The position numbers and the translations under genes are program-made. A stretch of 50,885 nt of DNA from Myxococcales bacterium (GTDB lineage Bacteria; Myxococcota_A; Polyangia; Polyangiales; Houyiibacteriaceae): assembly GCA_020430775.1 (NCBI GenBank), contig JAGQJE010000100.1:1-50885 (forward strand), in the 5' to 3' direction. Within the stretch, counting starts at the first letter, position 1. Every line of letters starts with the position of its first letter. Positions 46,149 to 50,885 of this stretch are shown here, in pieces. The notes below the pieces were generated by a model. It ran no database searches, was not told the origin of the DNA, and saw only the letters and a program-made list of their open reading frames with translations.

Positions 46149-47693
46149 ATGGACCTGAAGACGCTGCACCCACAGCACGGCCAGTCGATCTGGCTCGACT
46201 ACATCCGCCGTCACCTGATCGAGAGCGGCGAGCTCCGGCGCCTCGTCGAGGAGGATGGTCTGCGCGGCGTCACGTCGAACCCGTCCATCTTCGCGAAGGC
46301 GATGGGCGGCAGCACCGACTACGACCGCGCGCTCGACGACATGGACGTAGACCACGACGCGACCCCGAAGGCGATCTACGAGTCGCTCGCCATCGAGGAC
46401 ATCCAGCACGCCGCGGACATCTTGCGGCCGGTGTACGACGAAGCGGCCCGCGAGGACGGCTACGTCAGCATGGAGGTGTCGCCCTACCTCGCGCACGACA
46501 CCGCCGGCACGGTCGAGGAGGCGCGGCGGCTGTGGCGCACGCTAGACCGCCCGAACGTCATGATCAAGGTGCCGGCCACGACCGAAGGGCTCTCGGCCAT
46601 CGAGCAGCTCACCGCCGAGGGCATCAACGTGAACGTCACGCTGCTCTTCTCGCGGGAGGTCTGGGCGCAGGTGGCGGACGCGTACATGAGCGGGCTCGAA
46701 GCGCTCGCGGAGCGCGGGGGCGACCTCTCTGAGGTCGCGAGCGTCGCGAGCCTCTTCGTCAGCCGCCTCGACGTGCTCGTCGCGCCCCGGCTCGAGGCGG
46801 ACACCGAGCTGCGCCACCTCGACGGCAAGGTCGCCATCGCGAACGCCAAGCTCACCTACCGCGACTGGAAGGCGACCCGGGCGGGCGCGCGGTGGCGGGC
46901 GCTCGAGGCGCGCGGCGCGCACGTGCAGCGCCTGCTCTGGGCGAGCACGAGCACGAAGGACCCGCGCCTCAGCGACGTGCTCTATGTCGAGTCGCTCATC
47001 GGGCCAGACACGGTCGACACCATCCCGCCGGCGACGCTCGACGCGTTCCGAGACCACGGCGAGGCCGCGAACCGGGTCGAGGCGGATCTCGACGACGCCG
47101 AGGCGACCCTCGCGACGCTTGCTACGCACGGGGTGGACCTCGACGCGCTGACCGACGAGCTCCTCGTGCAGGGCGTAGACAAGTTCTCCGAGGCGTTCGA
47201 CGGGCTCATGGCGTCGGTCGAGCAGAAGCGCGAGGGCGCGCTGCGGCCGGTGTTCGATCGGATGCGCTACCGGCTCCCGGCCCCGCTCGAAGACGACGTA
47301 AAGACCACGCTCTCGCAGTGGCACGAGCGCACGGGGTCCGCCGCCTCTGGGCGCGGGACGCGTCGCTGTGGACCGGCGAGGACGAGGGCCGGTGGCTCGA
47401 CTGGCTCGGCGTCGCCGAGGACGAGCGCGACACCATCGAGGCGGCCGCGCCCTTCTTCAAAGACACGGGGCGCCGCTTTACGCACGCGGTCGTGCTCGGC
47501 ATGGGCGGGTCGAGCCTGTGCCCGGACGTCCTGTCGCGCATCTTCGAGCCGGCGAGCGGCTGCCCGAGGCTCCTCGTCCTCGACTCGACCGATCCGGCGC
47601 AGGTCCGCGCGGTCGAGGCGCAGATCGACGTCGGCGAGACGCTCTTCATCGTCTCGAGCAAGTCCGGCTCGACCCTCGAGCCGAACATCTTGA
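46149..47693 (+). CDS. tal: Transaldolase half of a frameshifted transaldolase/phosphoglucose isomerase fusion
   Basis: Residues 1-396 are a full transaldolase: SNPSIFAKAM, RPNVMIKVPATTEGL with the Schiff-base lysine (about Lys140), INVNVTLLFS, and WASTSTKDPRLSDVLYVESLIGPDTVDT. After codon 396 (base 47336) the frame leaves homology and becomes an Arg/Ser-rich run to 47693. The isomerase sequence continues in the -1 frame from the same point. One extra G at 47333-47336 would restore a fusion of about 940 residues, the usual size of bifunctional Tal-Pgi proteins. Either the gene is broken, the base call is wrong, or a -1 ribosomal shift occurs. It begins 3 bases after tkt, with GGGAGG upstream. 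Confidence 0.9.
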   Translation: MDLKTLHPQHGQSIWLDYIRRHLIESGELRRLVEEDGLRGVTSNPSIFAKAMGGSTDYDRALDDMDVDHDATPKAIYESLAIEDIQHAADILRPVYDEAAREDGYVSMEVSPYLAHDTAGTVEEARRLWRTLDRPNVMIKVPATTEGLSAIEQLTAEGINVNVTLLFSREVWAQVADAYMSGLEALAERGGDLSEVASVASLFVSRLDVLVAPRLEADTELRHLDGKVAIANAKLTYRDWKATRAGARWRALEARGAHVQRLLWASTSTKDPRLSDVLYVESLIGPDTVDTIPPATLDAFRDHGEAANRVEADLDDAEATLATLATHGVDLDALTDELLVQGVDKFSEAFDGLMASVEQKREGALRPVFDRMRYRLPAPLEDDVKTTLSQWHERTGSAASGRGTRRCGPARTRAGGSTGSASPRTSATPSRRPRPSSKTRGAALRTRSCSAWAGRACARTSCRASSSRRAAARGSSSSTRPIRRRSARSRRRSTSARRSSSSRASPARPSSRTS

Positions 47694-48970
47694 AGGACTA
47701 CTTCCTCGACCGCGTACGCAGCGCCGTCGGTGAGGGCGACGCCGGCGCGCGCTTCGTCTGCGTGACCGACCCCGGCTCTCCGCTCGAAGAGGTCGTCCGG
47801 TCTGAGGGGTTCGCGCGGACCTTCTTCGGCGTCCCCGGCATCGGCGGGCGCTACTCCGCCCTGTCGAGCTTCGGGATGGTGCCGGCGGCGATCATGGGGC
47901 TCGACGTCCCGGCGTTCCTCGACCGCACCGAGCTGATGGTGCACGCGTGCTCGGCGGTCGTCCCACCCGAGGAGAACCCGGGCGTGCTGCTCGGCGTCGT
48001 CCTCGGGACCCTCGCGCGCGCCGGCCGCGACAAGGTCACGCTCATCGCGTCGCCGGGCATCGAGCCGCTCGGCGCGTGGCTCGAGCAGCTCCTCGCCGAG
48101 TCCACCGGCAAGGAGGGCCGCGGCATCATCCCGGTCGACCGCGAGCCGCTCGGCCCGCCCGAGGCGTACGGCGCCGACCGCCTCTTCGCGTACCTGCGGC
48201 TCGACGGCGACGCGGACCCCGCGCAGGACGCGGCGGTCGAGGCGATCGAAGCGGCGGATCACCCGGTGGTGCGGATCGACGTCGCCGGCCGCGAAGATCT
48301 CGGCCAGGAGTTCTTCCGATGGGAGATCGCGACGGCGGTCGCCGGCTCGATCCTCGGCATCAACGCCTTCAACCAGCCGGACGTCGAGGGGAGCAAGGTC
48401 GCCGCGAAGGAGCTGACCGACCAGTACGAAGAGACGGGCGCGCTGCCCGACGAGGAGGCGTTCTGCGAGGCGGGCCCCTTCGCGTTCTTCGCGGACGACG
48501 ACAACGCGCGGGCGCTCGCCCCGGCGCGCGGCGGCGAGCCGTCGGCGCGGGCCGTGCTGAAGGCCCACCTCGAGCGGCTCGGGGCAGGCGACTACTTCGC
48601 GATCCTCGCGTACATCGAGCGGAGCGACCCGCACGAGCGCACCCTCGAGGCGATGCGCCGGGCCGTTCGCGACGCGAAGCGTGTGGCCACGTGCGTCGGG
48701 TTCGGGCCGCGCTTTTTGCACTCGACCGGCCAGGCGTACAAGGGCGGGCCGCCGAGCGGCGTCTTCTTGCAGGTGACCTACGAGCCCGCGAGCGACCTCG
48801 CGATCCCGGGCCACGCGTTCAGCTTCGGCGTCGTCGAAGCGGCGCAGGCGCGCGGCGACCTCCGCGTGCTCGCCGAGCGCGGCCGCCGGCTGCTCCGGGC
48901 GCACATCCGCGGCGACCTCGAGGCGGGGCTCGCGGCGCTCAGGGACGCGATCGACGGAGCGCTCGGGTGA
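47318..48970 (+). CDS. pgi: Phosphoglucose isomerase half of the frameshifted fusion
   Basis: From 47336 the frame encodes about 544 residues of glucose-6-phosphate isomerase: RRLWARDASLWTG, GMGGSSLCPDVLSRIF, FIVSSKSGSTLEPNILKDYF, GIGGRYSALSSFGMVPAAIMG, GINAFNQPDVEGSKVAA and FLHSTGQAYKGGPPSGVF. A GTG at 47318 (VARAHGVRRLW) is the only nearby start in this frame, but it has no ribosome site. A separate gene is therefore less likely than a fusion with tal. The domain interconverts glucose 6-phosphate and fructose 6-phosphate. The stop overlaps the next gene by GTGA. Confidence 0.88.
   Translation: MARAHGVRRLWARDASLWTGEDEGRWLDWLGVAEDERDTIEAAAPFFKDTGRRFTHAVVLGMGGSSLCPDVLSRIFEPASGCPRLLVLDSTDPAQVRAVEAQIDVGETLFIVSSKSGSTLEPNILKDYFLDRVRSAVGEGDAGARFVCVTDPGSPLEEVVRSEGFARTFFGVPGIGGRYSALSSFGMVPAAIMGLDVPAFLDRTELMVHACSAVVPPEENPGVLLGVVLGTLARAGRDKVTLIASPGIEPLGAWLEQLLAESTGKEGRGIIPVDREPLGPPEAYGADRLFAYLRLDGDADPAQDAAVEAIEAADHPVVRIDVAGREDLGQEFFRWEIATAVAGSILGINAFNQPDVEGSKVAAKELTDQYEETGALPDEEAFCEAGPFAFFADDDNARALAPARGGEPSARAVLKAHLERLGAGDYFAILAYIERSDPHERTLEAMRRAVRDAKRVATCVGFGPRFLHSTGQAYKGGPPSGVFLQVTYEPASDLAIPGHAFSFGVVEAAQARGDLRVLAERGRRLLRAHIRGDLEAGLAALRDAIDGALG
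47331..47340 (+). other. Frameshift site between transaldolase and isomerase
   Basis: The sequence acggggtccg is read ACG GGG TCC in the transaldolase frame and ..G GTC CGC CGC CTC TGG in the isomerase frame. A G4 run (47333-47336) instead of G5 explains the shift. Slipping back one base on the Gs would also give the fused product. Confidence 0.8.
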
Positions 48971-49776
48971 CCGAGATCCGCCTCGTCATCGCCGACGTCG
49001 ACGGCACGCTCGTGACCGACGACAAGGCGCTCACCGACCGGGCGCGCCGCGCCGTCCGCGCCCTGCGCGAGCGCGACATCGCGTTCACCATCACGAGCGG
49101 CCGACCGCCGAAGGGGCTGCGTATGCTCATCGAGCCGCTCGAGCTCGACGCGCCCGTCGCGGCGTTCAACGGCGGGATGCTCGTCGAGCCAGACCTCTCG
49201 GTCATCGAGGAGCAGACCGTCCCGAGCGACGTCGTCGGGGAGGTCATCGAGACGCTGCGATCGCACCAGCTCGATGTGTGGGTCTATCGGGGCGTCGACT
49301 GGCTGATCCTTCGCTCGGACGACTCGGGCCACGTCGACCGAGAGCAGCGCACCGTGCAGTTCGCGCCCGAAGTGGTCGACGACTTCGACGGCCTGCGCGA
49401 GCGGGTCGTGAAGATCGTGGGCGTGAGCGACGACCACGAGCGCGTCGCGCGCTGCGCCGAGGACGTGCGAGGCGCGCTCGGCGAGCACGTGTCCGCGACG
49501 CGATCCCAGCCCTACTACCTCGACGTCACGCACCCGGACGCCAACAAGGGCGCGGTGCTCGAGCGCCTCTCGTCCCTGCTCGACGTCCCCGCCGAGCAGA
49601 TCGCGACCATCGGCGACATGCCGAGCGACGTCCCGATGTTCGAGCGGAGCGGGCTGAGCATCGCGATGGGGAACGCGAGCGAAGACGTGCAGCGCGCCGC
49701 CGATGAGCGCACGGCGTCGAACGGCGAGGAAGGCTTCGCGAAGGCGATGGAGCGCTACCTCCTCGGCGGCGGCTGA
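48967..49776 (+). CDS. Cof-type HAD-IIB phosphatase
   Basis: A 269-residue haloacid dehalogenase superfamily hydrolase with a type IIB cap. Motif I is ADVDGTLVTDD, motif II TITSGRPP, the lysine is in DANKGAVLERLSS and motif III is IGDMPSDVPMF. Family members dephosphorylate sugar phosphates, phosphosugars or cofactors. GTG at 48967 overlaps the isomerase stop (GTGA), which makes a sugar phosphate the likely substrate; this is inference from context. It ends 8 bases before the convergent glk. Confidence 0.9.
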   Translation: MTEIRLVIADVDGTLVTDDKALTDRARRAVRALRERDIAFTITSGRPPKGLRMLIEPLELDAPVAAFNGGMLVEPDLSVIEEQTVPSDVVGEVIETLRSHQLDVWVYRGVDWLILRSDDSGHVDREQRTVQFAPEVVDDFDGLRERVVKIVGVSDDHERVARCAEDVRGALGEHVSATRSQPYYLDVTHPDANKGAVLERLSSLLDVPAEQIATIGDMPSDVPMFERSGLSIAMGNASEDVQRAADERTASNGEEGFAKAMERYLLGGG

Positions 49777-49784
49777 CCGGAGGC

Positions 49785-50810
49785 TCAGGTGCGGGCCGCG
49801 GCGCGGATCGCGGCCTGCCGCGCGCCCAGCAGCCCGGCCTTTGGGTCGGTGACGACCACGACCTCGAAGCGCTCGAGGACCGAGCGCATCCGGCCCTTGT
49901 CGAGCATCGCCTCGATGAACCCGCCCGCCTTGATGCGCTCGATGAGCTTCGCGGCCACGCCGCCGCCGACGAAGAGGCCGGCCCCGGGGAGGCTCCGGAG
50001 CGCGACGTTGCCCGCCTCCGCGCCGTAGAGCGACACGAAACGATCGACCGCCATGACGCACGCCGCGTCGCGCTCGGCGAGCGCCGCCTCCCCGATCGTG
50101 GCGCCCGGGTCCGCCCCGCCTTCGATGGCGTCCCGGACGGCGTCGGTGGTCTCCGCGTGGCCGCGCGTGACCACGAAGTCGTAGAGGTCCGCGATGCCTT
50201 GCCCCGACACGACGCGCTCGGTGGAGACGCGCCCATGGCGCGCGCGCAAGAAGCGGAGCAGGTCGATCTCGAGGTCGTCCCGCGGCCCGAAGTCTGCGTG
50301 TCCGCCCTCGGTCGAGAAGACGCGCCGGCCGTCCGCGTCGGTCTCGGTCCCGATGAAGAGGGCCTCGCCGAGCCCGGTGCCCGCGCCGAGGAGCGCGCCC
50401 AGCGCGTGAGGATCGGTCTCGCCGCGCTGCAGGACGACGCGGTGCTCCGGCGCGACGAGCTCGATCCCGAGCGCCATCGCGTGGAAGTCGTTGATGAGCG
50501 TGACCGACTGGGCGCCGAGCGCGTCGCGCAGCGCGCCCGACTCGACCCGCCACGGCAGGTTCGTGAGCTTGGCCGTGTCGCCCTCGACGGGGCCGGCGAG
50601 CCCGAAGGCCGCGTGGTGGACTCGCTCGTCGCCGAGGAACGCGCGCGTGAGCTCCTCGAGCGAGCCGCACTGCGCGCTCGGGAGCTTCTCGTCCCGCAGC
50701 GCGCGACACGAGGGCGCCTCCCAGCGCGCCGTCCCGGCGGAGGGCTCGCTCACCTCGTACACCGCGAGCCAGGTCTTCGTCCCCCCAACGTCTGCAGCGA
50801 GCACGCGCAT
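49785..50810 (-). CDS. glk: Glucokinase
   Basis: Glk phosphorylates glucose to glucose 6-phosphate with ATP. The 341-residue protein starts MRVLAADVGGTKTWLAVYE (phosphate-1 motif). It has AAFGLAGPVEGD, TLINDFHAMALGIEL (catalytic Asp), GALLGAGTGLGEALF and STEGGHADFGPRDDLEIDLL, all typical of the Glk family rather than ROK kinases. ATG at 50810 is preferred over the upstream ATG at 50846, which adds a leader without homology. Convergent with the pentose phosphate unit; it would use glucose released by the glucoamylase. Confidence 0.95.
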   Translation of the reverse strand: MRVLAADVGGTKTWLAVYEVSEPSAGTARWEAPSCRALRDEKLPSAQCGSLEELTRAFLGDERVHHAAFGLAGPVEGDTAKLTNLPWRVESGALRDALGAQSVTLINDFHAMALGIELVAPEHRVVLQRGETDPHALGALLGAGTGLGEALFIGTETDADGRRVFSTEGGHADFGPRDDLEIDLLRFLRARHGRVSTERVVSGQGIADLYDFVVTRGHAETTDAVRDAIEGGADPGATIGEAALAERDAACVMAVDRFVSLYGAEAGNVALRSLPGAGLFVGGGVAAKLIERIKAGGFIEAMLDKGRMRSVLERFEVVVVTDPKAGLLGARQAAIRAAART

Positions 50811-50854
50811 CCGCCGAGCCTCCGCGACACCGACGCTCCCCGTCAAGCACCGCC

Positions 50855-50885
50855 AACACCCGTTCCCGCCCCCGCCCCCGCCCCC
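50855..50885. repeat. C-rich hexamer run at the window edge
   Basis: The last bases read cccgcccccgcccccgcccc, a six-base period of the same G/C-rich kind (on the opposite strand, ggggc units) as the repeat at 26.1-26.3 kb. The window, perhaps the contig, stops inside it. Confidence 0.5.

Overview
The window is about 51 kb of very GC-rich DNA with dense genes and many 4-base stop/start overlaps (ATGA or GTGA). The predicted surface proteins carry thrombospondin type 3 repeats, CDG-type acidic repeats, Asp-Ala-Gly / Asp-Gly-Gly linkers and a GCSC-type C-terminal sorting signal. Together these point to a myxobacterium (Myxococcota), perhaps of the Sandaracinaceae/Polyangiales kind. That placement is inferred from protein style, not from a marker gene. 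No rRNA, tRNA, CRISPR array, prophage or insertion sequence is visible. The right edge ends in a C-rich hexamer run, which may be why the contig stops there.

Layout. Positions 1-3.1 kb hold purQ-purL on the minus strand. From 3.2 to 5.9 kb a minus-strand thiamine unit runs thiS-thiG-small lipoprotein-thiE-signal peptidase I-like gene; the last member lacks both catalytic residues. A glutaminyl-peptide cyclotransferase follows (6.1-6.9 kb). From 7.0 to 20.9 kb is the accessory part. It holds a lipoprotein with six 12-cysteine repeats, a divergent TSP3/vWA/MopE-like lipoprotein, a 2TM protein, a large S8-type protease with a beta-propeller and MYXO-CTERM-like tail, a six-TM diguanylate cyclase, and a tandem pair of Cys/Asp-rich lipoproteins with a PPC-like C-terminal domain.

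From 21.0 to 26.0 kb lie a hypothetical gene, mutH and dnaE; mutH is translationally coupled to dnaE. A 230-bp G-rich hexamer repeat follows. Then come a small unknown protein, a prepilin peptidase, and a plus-strand run of hypothetical-proB-proA-rsfS-rlmH. After these are comF, smpB with a PilZ-like gene, thrC, a double cyclic-nucleotide-binding protein, and a UbiB-type kinase.

From 38.4 kb to the end is a carbohydrate unit: GH15 glucoamylase, zwf, gnd, pgl, tkt, a transaldolase-phosphoglucose isomerase fusion split by a one-base frameshift, and a HAD phosphatase, with convergent glk. This links alpha-glucan breakdown and glucose phosphorylation to the oxidative and non-oxidative pentose phosphate pathway.

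The most interesting items are the Cys-rich, metal-binding-type surface cluster, the dnaE-mutH coupling with an intact D-x6-E-x-K site, the tal-pgi frameshift, the dead signal peptidase homologue and the hexamer repeat.
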